Origin: Adiantum capillus-veneris
Taxonomy: Eukaryota > Streptophyta > Polypodiopsida > Polypodiales > Pteridaceae
DNA: 64,000 bases
NCBI GenBank assembly: GCA_014529385.2
Contig: CM043957.1
Location: 89,490,881-89,554,880, forward strand
Direction of reading: 5' to 3'
Under the pieces are notes generated by a model. That model was not told the DNA's origin and did not search any database. It saw only the letters and a program-made list of their open reading frames with translations. A program made the translations under genes and the position numbers. Shown in pieces: positions 22,798 through 36,153 of this stretch (within the stretch, counting starts at the first letter, position 1; each line of letters opens with the position of its first letter).

Positions 22798-24016
22798 TGA
22801 TGGAGCAAAAGATGTCATGCGCACACTCACACACCCAGACAACTCAACACAACACAAGTAATTTACTTGAATTCCTCACCTCACTCCCTACCACTCAAAA
22901 GCTCCCTAAAAACTCTACCCACAAGCTCAATTCAAACTCCAAATGCCTCGACCTACAAGCCCTTGCCTGCCCGCAGACACTACAAGGTGAGTCGAGGTGA
23001 TCAACACTTGAAATCACGCTTGATGGTGACCAAAATATACAAGAAAAACCATCAAAAACCAAAAACTCCAGCCACAAAAGGCCACTCTCAAACCATTTCA
23101 AAAGCTTCACCAAACTCCACTCTGTTGGACTCTTTGGAGTAGCGCCAACCCTTATGGCACCGATACAGGGTCACATAGTCTTGTAGAAAGCCGCACCTTC
23201 TTCCCTCAATTCCTTGCACACACATCCATGGAAACGTCGGAACTTCCATAGACTCTCCCAAGTGCAAAATTGAAGAGCGAAAGCTCTCATTCACTCCTCC
23301 ATACACTCAAAAACAGGACGGGAACGCAACGGGACTGCACTAGACCACCTGTAGGAACCCTGCTTCCTCCCACACACAGAGGGGTGAAAGTGTTGATATT
23401 TCTCTTCAAAAGTCCTCCCTCAGCCTGTACCATCACGGAACCGTGAGTGATGTGGCAATTTGAAGCCATTTCACACCCTTTTTGACCTTTTTTGGCCCAG
23501 TTTTGGCCAGTTTTGACCCCTGGCGGGCATTTTTCGCAGGAAAAACCCCAAATGGACTCCAAAATTCACCAAATTTTGCACGCTTGATCCTCGATATCCA
23601 AAGCACATTTCCACATCCCCACGTTCCTTTTGTGACCACTTCTAGGGCGATGCACGTATCATCGCAGATCAGGCACCGGAAATAGACAATTACCGCATGT
23701 GTCAAACTTCTCGAGCGGGATGAGAGTACCCACACTTGTCACTTGCATTATTTACATTCTAGAACGCTCAAACACATTATATAGAGCCAAAATAAGACAC
23801 CTAGAACCATATCCAAGGCCCCAATACCCTATCCAGGCATGTACGTATGCTTGACTGCCGACACGCAAGCAAGCATATTTACAATGTGCACACGTTGCAC
23901 CTTTTTTCGAACTTGAAACCACTTTGCAAAGCTCCCAAATGCATGTATTTACATCTTTTTGTACATATGACCATGCATATGAACGCTACTTTGTACACGC
24001 CAAAAGCGGTCTATCA
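22798..24016 (-). repeat. 3' LTR of element F
   Basis: Starts TGATGGAGCAAAAG and ends GGTCTATCA; its partner is 29318-30538. The polypurine tract lies immediately to its right on the minus strand, identifying it as the 3' LTR. Confidence 0.92.
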
Positions 24017-24033
24017 TCATTGCCCACCCTCTA
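24017..24033 (-). promoter_or_regulatory. Polypurine tract of element F
   Basis: The minus strand reads AGAGGGTGGGCAATGA directly before the LTR. It would prime plus-strand DNA synthesis. It is purine-rich but not perfect, with TGGGC inside. Confidence 0.6.
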
Positions 24034-24378
24034 GGTAGAGCATTTATGCTCAACCAAGAGACTATATGCATCTGGAACCACATCCCTCGCAAAATATTTC
24101 TTCAATCGATACCCATTTATTCTGTAGCGCAAACGTTCACCAAACAATTTTTCCAACTCATAGGTGCCATTAGGAAATACATGCTTCACTCTGTATGGAC
24201 CCAACCATTTGTCCCTCAACTTCTTTTGAAAAGTAAAATCCAAGCGAGAATCATACTTCATCGCCAGATCTCCCTCTTTGATTTCTTTCTCTGGCAGTCT
24301 CTTATTCATTTTATCCATCCTTGTCTCTGCTTGTTGAAGATGATAATCACTGGCTTTCTCTCTATTCATTCGCAACAA
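24031..24378 (-). pseudogene. Element F integrase C-terminal region
   Basis: 115 residues with KLRDKWLGPYRVKHVFPNG (GPY/F-type module) and YELEKLFGERLRYRINGYRLKKYF, the usual C-terminus of plant gypsy integrase. There is no chromodomain, which fits the Tat side of the gypsy tree. It is separated from the DDE core by a frame break around 24380-24570. Confidence 0.8.
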
Positions 24379-25250
24379 CTCTAGAGAAAGAATTCTTTCT
24401 TACAGCTTGTCATTATGCTCACCTTGCATTCTGCACAACAACTTCAAGGCATCCAACTGCACTTGTATGGGCATAAGAGCTTCTTTTCCATAAACAAGCT
24501 CATATGGTGTAAATTGTGTTGATACTCTATACGCAGTTCTATAAGCCCACAAACACTTTTCCAAGTCTAAGTCTCACTCTTTAGGATGCTCTCTAGCATA
24601 CTTTGATAGCATCTTCACAATTTGACCATTGCAGTTCTTAACCAACCCATTGCATTGTGGGTAGTAAGGAGAAGAATGCCTATGCTGAATTTTCAATTTC
24701 TCCATGAGAGCAGCAAGAAGTTTTTCCCTAAACCCTGGTCCATGATCAGAAATGATAACCATAGGAGCTCCAAACCTGCAACACACTTGTTCATATAAAA
24801 AGAGGCCACTCTTCCTGCTGTTACATCTTTTACTGCTCTTGCCTCCACCCATTTTGTCAAAAAGTCCACAGCCACAAGGATGTACCTTTTACCATTGTTG
24901 GTCCTTAGCATTGGACCTACAGCATCTACTCCCCATTTTGCAAATGCATCAAAAGACATTATAGCTTTCTGAGGCTTAGCCAAAAGCTTCCGATTTGCAA
25001 ACACTTGGCATTCATGGCATGACTTGCACCAAAAATAAGCATCTCTCATCATAGAGGGCCAACAGTAACCTGCTCTCAAAACACGAAACACAACCTGATC
25101 CTTGCCTTGATGGCCTGTTTCTTCATGGCAGTGCTCCAAAATCAAGCCTGTCTCTTCTTTGTACGGCACTTTTCTCAAAATTCTATCCTTGCCATAAAGC
25201 ATGAGATCCTCACCTACCAATGTGTAGTTTCTTGCTTTTGCAACTATTCT
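24379..25250 (-). pseudogene. Element F integrase zinc finger and DDE core
   Basis: Reading right to left: HCHEETGHQGKDQVVFRVL with CKSCHECQVF gives the HHCC finger (about 25000-25140). Next come WGVDAVGPM (first Asp), then MVIISDHGPGF (second Asp) and HRHSSPYYPQCNGLVKNCNG. In the last block the usual NGQAE is read NGLVK, so the catalytic Glu is replaced. A frame break lies near 24770-24850, where two frames overlap. Confidence 0.85.
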
Positions 25251-25800
25251 CTTACGTCGAACCTTTGACATGCCCTCTGGACATTGCCCTTTACCAAGAA
25301 ATACTTCTACATCTTGAAATGATTCCCTTCCTGCATACAAGGCTTCCTTGACCTTTAAAGGAGCTACCAAGGCATCCAACTTGTCCCTAGCCAACTCATC
25401 AGCTTCTTTATTCTGCTCACGAGGAACATGCTTAAACTGTATCTTCTCAAACTCATGCAAAAGCTTCTTGATGCCATAGAACCACTTCTTCAAATTGTCT
25501 TTCTTAACATTCCACAAACCAAGCAACTGATTCATGACTAGCAATGCATCCCCTTTTGCAATGACCCTGTTCAGCCCAAACTCAACACACTACTTCAACC
25601 CAAGGAAAAGCGTGAGGTACTCGGCCTCATTGTTACTTTCAGCTTCATCAAGATCGTAAGCTCTAGAAAAGATTACATCACCTTTTGGGTTCTTAATGAC
25701 TACCCCACCACTTGCCTTCTGAAGAACTTTCCTGTATGCACCATCAAACATCATTGTATACGCATCTATAATATCTACTTCCTCTTCATGATCATCCTTG
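25250..25800 (-). pseudogene. Element F second (archaeal-type) RNase H
   Basis: After the first RNase H comes MMFDGAYRK ... GGVVIKNPKGDVIFS ... ESNNEAEYLTLFLGLK (about 25590-25770). After a TAG stop at 25590 the same frame gives VIAKGDALLVMNQLLG ... VPREQNKEADELA (to about 25380). The D-E-D order and the NNEAEY box are those of the additional RNase H found in Tat-type plant retrotransposons. The stop is the only break in this domain. Confidence 0.85.
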
Positions 25801-26967
25801 TCAACCCTTGGGTAAGATGGAAGCTTCCCCCCCTTATGTACCACTATGTCTGCCAAGTGAGCTTTAACAGAATGATCCACTTTAAACTCAAACTCATACT
25901 CTTGAAGCTCCAAAGTCCACTTTAAGATGTGCTTGCAAGGCTTCAAATGTTGTACTACATCCGGCAAAAGATTCAATGTGGTGAGCACATAGAACTTTTG
26001 GGGCAACAGATAGGTTTTGAACCTATGACAAGCAAGAACCAAGGCGAATACCCACTGTTCCATTTCCGTATAGGAGAACTCGCTTACATTCTTCATCTTG
26101 CTGTCAAAATAAACTGGCTTAAAGTTCCTTCCTTGCTTTTGTAAGAGAACCGACCCAAAAGCTACTGACCCCACACTAATAGATACATAGAAAATCGACT
26201 GCAAGTCAGGAGGACTCACTGTTGGTAAAGCACACAATACCTCCTTGATGCCATCAAAAGCCTGTTGCATGTCTTCATTCCACTCAAACCCTTGAACTCT
26301 CTGACTCAATTTTTGGAGAGGATACACATACTGACATAGCATCCAAAAAAAATGTGACGAGTACCTGAGCTTATGCACAAATGATGCCAAATCCTTTGTG
26401 TTGTTGGGCGGATCCATAAGCAATAAAGCCTTAACTTTCTCTGGGTCAGCTTCTATTCCATTTTGGGAAACCACATGTCCTAGCAAATGGACTCTGGCAT
26501 GAGCAAACTTACACTTCTTTGGGTTGAGTTCCCCACCCTCTTGTTGAAGCCTTTCAAAACTCAACCTCAGCTTCTCCAAATGTGTGACCCTTGAGCTATA
26601 ACACCCAATGTCATCCATGAAAACACGAATGAACTCACCCAAGTAGGGACCAAACACTCTATTCATCCATCCTTGGAAGGTAGCATATGCATTAACCAAC
26701 ATAAAAGAAATTTCTTTTGTAGGCAAAACAACCCCAAGGAGTAATGAAGGTCGTCTTCAATCGATCTTCAATCGCTATCAAGATCTGAAAGTAGCCAGAA
26801 AATCCATCCATGATTGAATAACATTCATGACCTGCAACCTGATTGAGGATTTCATTTAGAAAGGGTAGTGGATAATGATTCCTTTTTGTGGAAGCATTCA
26901 AAGGTTTGAAATCGACACATATCCTAAATCTTCCGTTCTTGGCACAATAACAACTGGAGAGACCCAT
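25800..26967 (-). pseudogene. Element F reverse transcriptase and first RNase H
   Basis: The frame 26692-26967 holds FRICVDFKPLNASTKRNHYP and SIMDGFSGYFQI. The frame 25590-26726 continues with the fingers-palm and the active-site box VFMDDIGCYS near 26610, where YLDD is changed to FMDD but both Asp are kept. After the thumb (LLGHVVSQNGIEADPEKV) comes an RNase H of the usual kind (FYVSISVGSVAFGSVLLQ), in which the first Asp is replaced by Ser. A frameshift near 26700 separates the RT halves. Confidence 0.88.
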
Positions 26968-29224
26968 TCGGATTCCTCCACTCGAAAGATGAAATCTGCT
27001 TCCAAAAGCTTCGTCACCTCTTCATGAAGTGCCTTCTCATGAATGACCCCCAACCTCCTAAGCTTTTGAACCTTTGGCTTGGCACCTTCTTTTAGATTGA
27101 TTCTATGCTCGACTCCTTTAACTCCTTGCAACTCTGTATATTCAATGGCGAATAGCTTTGGAAATTCATTGAACATGTCTTCATACTCCTTTTTTTCTTT
27201 TTCTGTAAGTCCTCTCCTAGCATGCTCCTTACATTCACTTTGGCAGGCTCTACAATTGATTTTGGACTATCCTTCTCCTCCTTGACCTTCACATCATGCA
27301 TCGATGCTTCCTTTTCAACACTTATCCCAAAAAGATCAGGACATAATTGCATCAAGCCTTCCTCTACACTTTCTTCTGATGATGTAGACGAAGCATCACT
27401 ATCGTATGATGTGGTTTCCGTCAAATCCGTATCTTGCATCTCCACTAGGGGATGTGTACGGCTCTCGTGTGTCTTCATGTTGTAGACAATGGTCCTTCCT
27501 TTCTCTTTGTCGGGGATGATGATCAAGCCCGTGCCCCAATCCTGCTTAGCACCAAGGGTTATAAGCCATGGCCGCCCTAAAATGATTGGATACGCATTCT
27601 CACCCGCTTGCATCACGTAGCAATCAACCAAGCACTCAATCCCCAAGACTTTTATCTTCACATCTTCAGCTATTCCAAGACACCTTGCCTTTTTGTGGTT
27701 GGCCATCCTCATACGGATCGAAGCATTCACTGACATCTTAACGCCTACTTCCTTCATGATAGCCTCGGTCATGACACACACCTGGGCACCACCATCCACA
27801 TATGCTTGCACTTCCGTCTTCTTTCCCAGCATAGCTTCAACTATTGGCACCATATCCACTGGGTGACCAACCCTCAAAGATGACACCATGCTTTGACGCT
27901 TTTCCTTCTTGGAAGGGAGCCGCGTACTCACACACTTGGCCCATTGCCTCCTCAATTTAGCATTCAAAGCCACCAACTGACCAAAAGATATATTTTCCTT
28001 TTGATTTCGTATGTCGTCGACAATATCATAGTCTTCAACACGGCCAAGGAGGTAGTCCTTTGGACCAATTTTCCTTCTTCTCCGCCTCTTGCTACTTTCT
28101 GGTTTGTCTTCTACCTTAGCCTTTCCTTTCCTTGATCTTGTTTCCCTCTCTTCTTCTATCTCTTTCTCCCTATCATGCCTAGCTCTCTTATTGGCCAAAA
28201 CATCCACATCTTGATGCTGAAGGGTAATGATGTTGATAGACCTACCTTCTCCATTTCCAGGCAACAGTTGTGGAGGTTGTTGTGGCGGCGGTGCTTCTTG
28301 TGCCCGCTCTTGATGATTTTCTCCTATTCTTCCTCGACCACGTCCATATAAGGGGTATATCCCTCCTCTCTCTCTTGGTGGTTCAGGACAATCAGGGGCG
28401 TAGTGACCCTCTTCATCACAATTGTAGCATCTTCCTTGTAGCCTTCGTCCCCTACCTCTCTCAGCAGGCCACTCTTCTCTCTGTTTCCTATTCATTATGT
28501 TAATTCTTAATTCTTTCAACTGACCGGCAAGATCATGTAGAACCCGGGCCGTAACAGGATCTTGACCTTGAACCACTCGCTCCACTCTATCATCCGTTGT
28601 CACAGGGACTATTGGTTGCACCACAACTGGCTCAACGTGTGTCATGCCTTGCTCCCACCTTCTCTTGATCTTCTTTCTCTTGGCCTCGGCAATTTCCACA
28701 GCTCTTTCAAATGTAGCAGGCTCATCTTGATCGACCTTCTCCCTTACACTTGTATGGAGACAATCCATAAACTGATGCACTTTAAAGAAATCCCCTGGAG
28801 GTACTTGGGATGCCGCCTCTAATTGAACCCAAAGTACTTTGAAGTGTTGCAAAAACTCTTTAAAGTTAGCATGAAAATCTTGCTGCAAACCTCTCAATTT
28901 TGTCGTCGCTTCTGTTGCGGTTAGTTTCTTCCCAAACCTGTCAAAAATTTCCAGCTTCACCTGCTCCCATGTTTGCTTTTTGTCTTCCTCTAAACCTTCA
29001 AACCACTCACGAGCTTCTCCGTTGAGCGCAAGAGGAAATAGCTTTGCTTCATCATTCACAATGTGCATACCAAGCATATGCCATTCGAAGTCCGCAATCC
29101 AGTCCTTCACATCCTCCTTCCCAGTAAACACTGGCTGACTATACACCATCCCTTTGAAGTCCCTTCTCCCTTGCGTGAGTAATTCCACAAAATTTGTAGT
29201 CTTGCACCTCAACCAAACCACCAC
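26898..29224 (-). pseudogene. Element F Gag-protease polyprotein
   Basis: A 710-residue ORF (27092-29224) carries the Gag core (FTGKEDVKDWIADFEWHM, LALNGEAREWFEGL) and a basic linker. It continues with the zinc knuckle CYNCDEEGHYAPDCP (about 28388-28430), a long charged region and a protease with VDGGAQVCVM (near 27790) and IILGRPWL. The DGGA variant of the protease motif is common in Tat/Athila-like elements. The end overlaps 26898-27176 in another frame (PKLFAIEYTELQGVKG, the lead into RT), so a frameshift lies near 27150. Confidence 0.9.
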
Positions 29225-29294
29225 TTTTCTTCAATGAAGCTCGAACTTCACAGCAAAACCGCTTCACTTGGGTGCACAACCGGCAAATTTCCGC

Positions 29295-29317
29295 TCCCCA
29301 GCGGGATCACCAAAGGA
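29295..29317 (-). promoter_or_regulatory. Putative primer-binding site of element F
   Basis: Five bases inside the right LTR the plus strand reads GCTCCCCAGCGGGATCACCA, ending in CCA as a tRNA 3' end should. The cognate tRNA is not one I can assign with confidence. Confidence 0.55.
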
Positions 29318-30538
29318 TGATGGAGCAAAAGATGTCATGCGCACACTCACACACCCAGACAACTCAACACAACACAAGGAATTTACTTGAATTCCTCACC
29401 TCACTCACTACCACTCAAAAGCTCCCTAAAAGCTCTACCCACGAGCTCAATTCAACTCCAAACGCCTCGACCTACAACCCCTTGCTTGCCCGCAGACACT
29501 ACAAGGTGAGTCGAGGTGATCAACACTTGAAATCACGCTTGATGGTGACCAAAATATACAAGAAACCACATCAAAAACCAAAAACTCCAGCCACAAAAGG
29601 CCACTCTCAAACCATTGCAAAAGCTTCACCAAACTCCACTCTTTTGGACTCTTTGGAGTAGCTCCAACCCTAATGGCACCGATACAGGGTCACATAGTCT
29701 TGCAGAAAGCCGCACCTTCTTCCCTCAATTCCTTGCACACACACATCAATGGAAACTTCAGAACTTACATAGACTCTCCCAAGTGCAAAATTGAAGAGAG
29801 AAATCTCTCATTCACTCCTCCATACACTCGAAAACAAGACGGGAACGCAACGGGACTGCACTAGACCACCTGTAGGAACCTTGCTTCCTTCCACACACAG
29901 AGGGGTGAAATTGTTGATATTGCTCTTCAAAAGTCCTCCCTCAGCCTGGACCATTACGGCACCGTGAGTGATGTGGAAATTTGAAGCCATTTCACACCCT
30001 TTTTGACCATTTTTTGACATTTTTTGGCCCAATTTTTGACCCCTGGCGGGCATTTCTCGCACGAAAACCCCAAACGGACTCCAAAATTCACCAAATTTCT
30101 CACGCTTGATCCTTGATACACAAAGCACATTTCCACATCCCCACATTCCATTTTTTACCACTTCTAGGGCGATGCACGTATCACCGCAGATCAGGCGTCG
30201 CAAATAGACAGTTACCGCATGTGTCAAACTTCTCGAGCGGGATGAGAGTACCCACACTTGTCACTTGCATTATTTACATTCTAGAAAGCTCAAACACATT
30301 ATATAGAGCCAAAATAAGCCACCTAGAACCATATCCAAGGCCCCAATACCCTATCCAGGCATGTACGTATGCTTGACTGCCGACACACAAGCACGAATAT
30401 TTACAATGTGCACACGTTGCACCTTTTTTCGAACTTGAAACCACTTTCCAAAGCTCCCAAATGCATGTATTTACATCTTTTCGTACATATGACCATGCAT
30501 ATAAATGCTACTTTGTACATGCCAAAAGCGGTCTATCA
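29318..30538 (-). repeat. 5' LTR of element F
   Basis: Partner of 22798-24016, same termini. It lies next to the PBS. Transcription on the minus strand would start within it. Confidence 0.92.
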
Positions 30539-30884
30539 CCGACATGAAGGCTAAAGATCAGGCCGAGGTAAATACAAAGTCATTGCATAAAAGCAAGGAT
30601 TGCACCAGTGTTCGGGAAAAGTGTGCCTCAGTTTAGCCTTGGGTTGTTGCAAAATCAAAGTAACCGGTTGAGGGGAGGGTAAGAAGGAAAAATTCCGCTT
30701 AAAATACATGGAAAATAGTGTAATTTTGCAAAAATAATGGCTAGTATTGTAAACTTTCCGGTTCAGATTTGTCTTGGAGTTATTTTTTTGTATGTTTGTG
30801 AAAATGATTTTTCCAGAACACTGCTTATAGAATGAAGTTGGTCTCTCTCTCTATCTCTCATTGAGCTTCTCTCTCTCTATAGAA

Positions 30885-30920
30885 AACTCTCTAGAAGAGT
30901 CTGCGCAGACTGGTTTTTTT
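30885..30920. repeat. Short hairpin repeat, degenerate copy
   Basis: AAAACTCTCTAGAAGAGTCTG followed by CGCAGACTGG resembles the GGAGCC-CCGG-GGCTCC hairpins at 31.8, 32.1 and 33.4 kb and, like them, lies beside a CT tract. Confidence 0.45.
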
Positions 30921-31716
30921 TTACCTTTTTTTTAAAGACAGAGCAATGACTGGCTCATCTTCCACAACTACATGCTCATAGCCTTTACTCTCAAGCTTAA
31001 ATTATTGAAAAAGACAATAGCACGAACGCATTTTCTCACACATTGTGTATGCAATATCGGCTCAGAACGTTGTGCATGCAGTGTCGGCTCAGAACATCTC
31101 ATTTTGCAGAAAACAAACTTGCTAGGCTTCTCTCCCGCATCCAATGTCACTGGGTTACCATTGTGCACCCACACGACCGGATTTCTAGCAACCCCTTCAC
31201 CTGCACCCTCTTCAATTTAAAGCTCCACAACAGCGATTAAAAGTACTCAGATTATAGCATATCTTAATAGTGATCCATTTTGCATATTCAGAGTGCTTGA
31301 AAGTGTATCTTGATTATCTTAATTGTTTCATGTAGTGATGCAAAGGTTCCGAGTGACAAAGGGGGGCTCAACTAGTGAATGCGGCCCTCAATTTCCCATT
31401 GTATTTTGCAATAGCAAATCACACACTTACTGTAGTAGAAGCAGATGCAAAATATACACAACCACTAGAAACAGATGTTGCTGACCACAGCTCCACCTAC
31501 CGGCAAAGCAGAAAACTTGACTCCGGTACTGGTGGGTAGTCAGTTGCACGAGAGGCCGGTGGCGTGCATGAAAACTTGATGCTCGCCTGCAGGCTACCCA
31601 ATTAGCCTCCTTAGCGGCCTGGCGTCATCTCACGGTAGGGTTTGCAGCTGAAATTTCGATCGCTGCAGGGGTTGCAGGAGGTGCAGAAGCCTCGGACAAC
31701 GCCAATTATTTGTGTG

Positions 31717-31862
<146 letters not shown>

Positions 31863-31976
31863 CAAACAAAGGATTTAGAGAGATCACACTGCGTTTCTCT
31901 CTCATTGCCATTTTTAACCTTCTGTATTGTAGACAAAAACAAAAGTAGAGATATCACGCTATTTCTCTCCCATGCA

Positions 31977-32165
<189 letters not shown>

Positions 32166-32936
32166 CAATTCATCTCACTGATGACAAGCCATGAGTGGCG
32201 CAACTCATGCCCGTCCTCCTAACTATGACTATCTGCAGAAAAAGAACGACGCCCTATAAGCAGGATTGGCCCGAATGTTGAATGACGTTGCAGATCAATT
32301 AGTTAATGGAGACAAGGTCGAACACAGCAAGCTCTATAGGGGGAGATGGTGGATGGTTGACTGCGAGCAGCTGCGGCAGGCGGCCTTATATACATGCAAG
32401 CTCTGATCCGTGAGCCTCGCATGCTGCATATTGGTGGACCACGTCCACATGCGCACCAGCGAGAGGCTACCGAAACACCCACAAGCCGAGTCAATGTATT
32501 ATGTATTGACTCTGGCCGCATGTTGATGTCATGACACTAGAAATTGGGTTGCGTCAAAGCATGACATCATGACTAACACACCAGCAATGGCCAGACATCT
32601 CATTCCACACTTGACCATGCACAGCTCGGCCACCCTTCTCCAATAATTTTCACACCTTGCACATACCCCCAATAATTTATTGTGCCACACCTCATCCACC
32701 TTATCAAATACACCAAAATCTCATTTTTGAAAACTAAGCTCTGCTTCTCATATCATTCTTTTCTCCCATTCCCTCCTATGTGCTCCTGTGCATGAATATT
32801 GAATGTTATTTCCTCCATTACCTTCACCTCTGGCACCGTCTCAGTGCATACATCATGATTCATCGCTCATTGCTCTACATGCATTAGGCATAATGCAAAA
32901 GAGCGCTATGACTATAAAGCTGGTAAGCAACAAGAA

Positions 32937-33120
<184 letters not shown>

Positions 33121-33424
33121 ACATACTTCAGTGGTTGCCTGTTTGTGCACAACCAGCAACCGACCGTGTTATGTTCTTGTGATAACTACGAGCAGTTGTG
33201 AATAAAGTAAATATAGTGTCTCAATTTGTGAGAACCTAAAAAAGTACATCACGATAGTTGATTTACTTCTCGTGGTCTTCAATTCCCAATCTGCTCCACC
33301 CCGTGCCTAGAAGGTGTAGGGTCGCAACTCGTTGCACCCTTTTTTCTCAATTTCTCATATGATTGGCAACCAATTGGGAAATGAGCCTTCACGTGAATTG
33401 GCTCAGAGAACTCCGAAAACTCAA

Positions 33425-33488
33425 AGAGCTCAAAAAAAAACTCTTTGAAAGAGTTCATGCCGGCACGGACTCTTTTAGAGAGTTTTTC

Positions 33489-33529
<41 letters not shown>
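33425..33529. repeat. Hairpin repeat followed by (GA)n
   Basis: AAAACTCTTTGAAAGAGTTC, GCCGGCACGG and ACTCTTTTAGAGAGTTTTTC form a hairpin (33426-33488), followed directly by about 40 bp of GA. Same family as at 31.8 and 32.1 kb. Confidence 0.8.
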
Positions 33530-33532
<3 letters not shown>

Positions 33533-35475
33533 TGTGAAGGAGGTTGGTTGTGTTCACGTGTTGACATGGTTTTCATGAGGGCTAAGATTTACGTGGGAGA
33601 ATACACAAGTTGAAGAGAAAGCGAAGAAAGATAAGGCAAAGATTGGATAGATCTAGTTAGCTCTGTCTCTCGAAGTGCAAAGGCTTTTTCCTGGAGATTC
33701 TCCAGGCTAGACATTTTGTTGTAAAGACATTTTGTATCTGTTGAAAACATATTGCTTATTGTCCCGGTGATAGTGATATTGTTTCTCTCTTTTTTTTTAA
33801 GAGAGAGAGAGATATCTAAGAAGCTTCTCTCACTTAGCAGCATTCTTCCTGGTGGATGGACATGGCATATCTTGGTTTGGCAGGTCCATATGGTCTCCAA
33901 AACAATGCGGTGTCAATACAATGCAATTCTTTCCCCCATATTCCAGCTAGCAATATTTCTATACCACCTCATCAATCTTGAGTAGACAAAATCTCAAAAG
34001 AGATTAAATTTTGCTTCAACCAAATTATGGCCTTCCTGACGTCTACTAGATTTTTCCAAACAATGATTCAAAATGGAAAGGAGCCGCATCTTTAATCTTT
34101 GTGAAAGAAGTTGTTCAATTGATGCATGAAGTGGGATATACTATGTGAAATTTGAATGCCACCCTCATATTATGAAGGCCAAAGTTGAGTCCACATACGG
34201 AGGCCATAAAGTTGAACCTCTGTGAGCTGCTTAGTTAATATCAAGGCTAGTACCTATGAAAAGGTGGATAGCTTAGGATAGAATCATAACGTTGCTACCC
34301 ACATTGTTGTGTTATTAATGAAGAAATAAGCAAACAAATATATAGTAAAGGTTTGTAGGCTTTAATGGCTACAAATGTTTACCAATTAATTACTGATTAA
34401 ACAATGATTGAGAGAAAGAGAGTGAGGCTAATACCATTAGAGACTAGCAATGGTGCTGACATTTATTGTTTGGGTTTGGAGAAAGCTCTCTCTATAGAAG
34501 AAGTATACATATACTTGAGCAACTCACTTGATAACTTTGCTCGATTTTGAGTTTGCTCGGATAAGTTTGCTCGATGTTTGGTAGAACTCAATAGAGATGA
34601 AGATAGGAACATCACAGAATATTGCATGCACATTATCTCTTTTAGTTAAAAACACTCACTCCTATCTCTCAAATTCTGGGTCCTATCTCTGAAGTCATTG
34701 AATTCCCTTCACATAATAGTTCTAGCAATTTAGCTTTGTTTAATACACTCACAACCTAGTGCATAACATGGAGAACATGAAGTGAACTTCCATAGTATAG
34801 AAGAAGGGATAGCTTGGTTGTGAATGACTCAATAGAGGTGTTTTTTAGACCACTACAAATTGTGGGAACTCCTTCTAAGCCTGGTAGATGCACATATAGT
34901 TACAATTGCATCCTAGTACTTTTCCCTTGCTTACTACAAAGGTAGTATCTTGGTCATGTGAATACTAATTTAACAAAGCATACTACACAAGCCTCTTGAT
35001 AAACACTTACAACAATGTTTTATGAAATTTAATTGCTAATCATAACAAGTGCCTGGTACCAATCCTTGTATGATCAAATTTGACTGTAAAAAGTTTTGTT
35101 ATAAGAATAATAATAAAGATTAGATTAGGTTTTTGGCTTGAATTCAAGTGTATCGGTGTATAATGATTAACATTCCAATGTTGAGTACAATGTTTTTTTA
35201 GGTATCACAAGGACTTCTTCACCATCATATATTCTATTTTGAATAACATTCCTTCTGAATGCAATCAATTATTTTTATATGGTCTAAAATGGATTCTACC
35301 AAGGTGTGCTGTTTTTGCAAGTGAAAGCTCAAAAATTAATGGGTGCAATAATGGAAAATAAGCATCACAAAAAAGCTCTAAAATCTCCTTAAAAGCTCTA
35401 AATTAGAAGCTCCCAAAAAATAAGCACTCGATACAGGGTACTCTTCAAAGCACTAGCTAAAAAGTTTCAAAATAA

Positions 35476-36153
35476 ACTACAAAGAGGATCATTGGTGCCA
35501 AAGCCATCACATGTAAAGGCTGCTCGCCGGCACGTAAACGATGAGGTGTTTGATAAACTTGGATCACCATTCCATATTGAAGCAACGTTCTTAGTCAAGG
35601 GCGGCAGAGAGGTATAGTTTAACGAGCACAAAAACATCTTTGTTGATCTTGAAGCTTGCAAAGGTATGCAGTCTTTGACATCAGTCGAGAGGAGTGCGGT
35701 GGGGTTCTCAAGTTTGTTTTGAAGCTCGACGAGTGCAAGGTCTTGAAGAACAAGAAGCTGGAGAGAGTCACCATTATCCTCATAAACAGAGCTCTAGATC
35801 CATCAATAACGAAAGAGGATCCATGATACTTCAACGTGCAATCCGAAAACAACATTCTAACTCTAGGATCATTTTAGGTATACTTAGTTCACTCTATAAT
35901 AACAAAAATATTGATTATTTGGTTGTTGATTTTCTGTTTTCATTTTTCATTGCAAGTTGATAAGGAAGATTTTGAAATCCTCGATTGGGTTTTTAATCAA
36001 ACCCAAATTCCAGACACTTTTCTAGACAGCAATTCAATCTCCTTGCCGCACTCTTGTCAGGGTCAAGGTTGGCTGGGTGCACATATCTCATGCATCAATT
36101 GTCACGGAATTGTCACAAATGAATGCCTCATACTGTTGCAAATGGGTTTGTAG
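35476..36153 (+). pseudogene. Unrecognised two-exon coding fragment
   Basis: Coding-like translation is spread over shifted frames: ARRHVNDEVFDKLGSPFHIE from 35525, FVLKLDECKVLKNKKLERVT and IILINRALDPSITKED to 35826, then QSENNILTLGSF to 35875. A possible intron (GTATAC at 35878 to TTGCAAG near 35956) leads to VDKEDFEILDWVFNQTQIPD, open to 36153. At least one frameshift (about 35670) and two stops are present. The family is unknown. Its plus orientation ahead of the H3/Ulp1 gene makes it a candidate for the same element. Confidence 0.4.

Larger units (their letters stand above)
22798..30538 (-). mobile_element. Element F: full-length Ty3/gypsy with dual RNase H
   Basis: Two LTRs of about 1219 and 1221 bp begin TGATGGAGC and end CTATCA. 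They enclose, on the minus strand, gag, zinc knuckle, protease, RT, RNase H, a second RNase H and integrase. CCGA directly precedes the left LTR and directly follows the right LTR, a probable target duplication. The LTRs are clearly similar but differ at scattered bases, so the insertion is not very recent. Frameshifts and stops in pol make it non-autonomous now. The second RNase H is a hallmark of the Tat lineage. Confidence 0.92.

Noticed and set aside
27893-28822. Plus-strand ORFs opposite the gag of element F
   Set aside because: Shadows of the minus-strand Gag frame; no motifs of their own.
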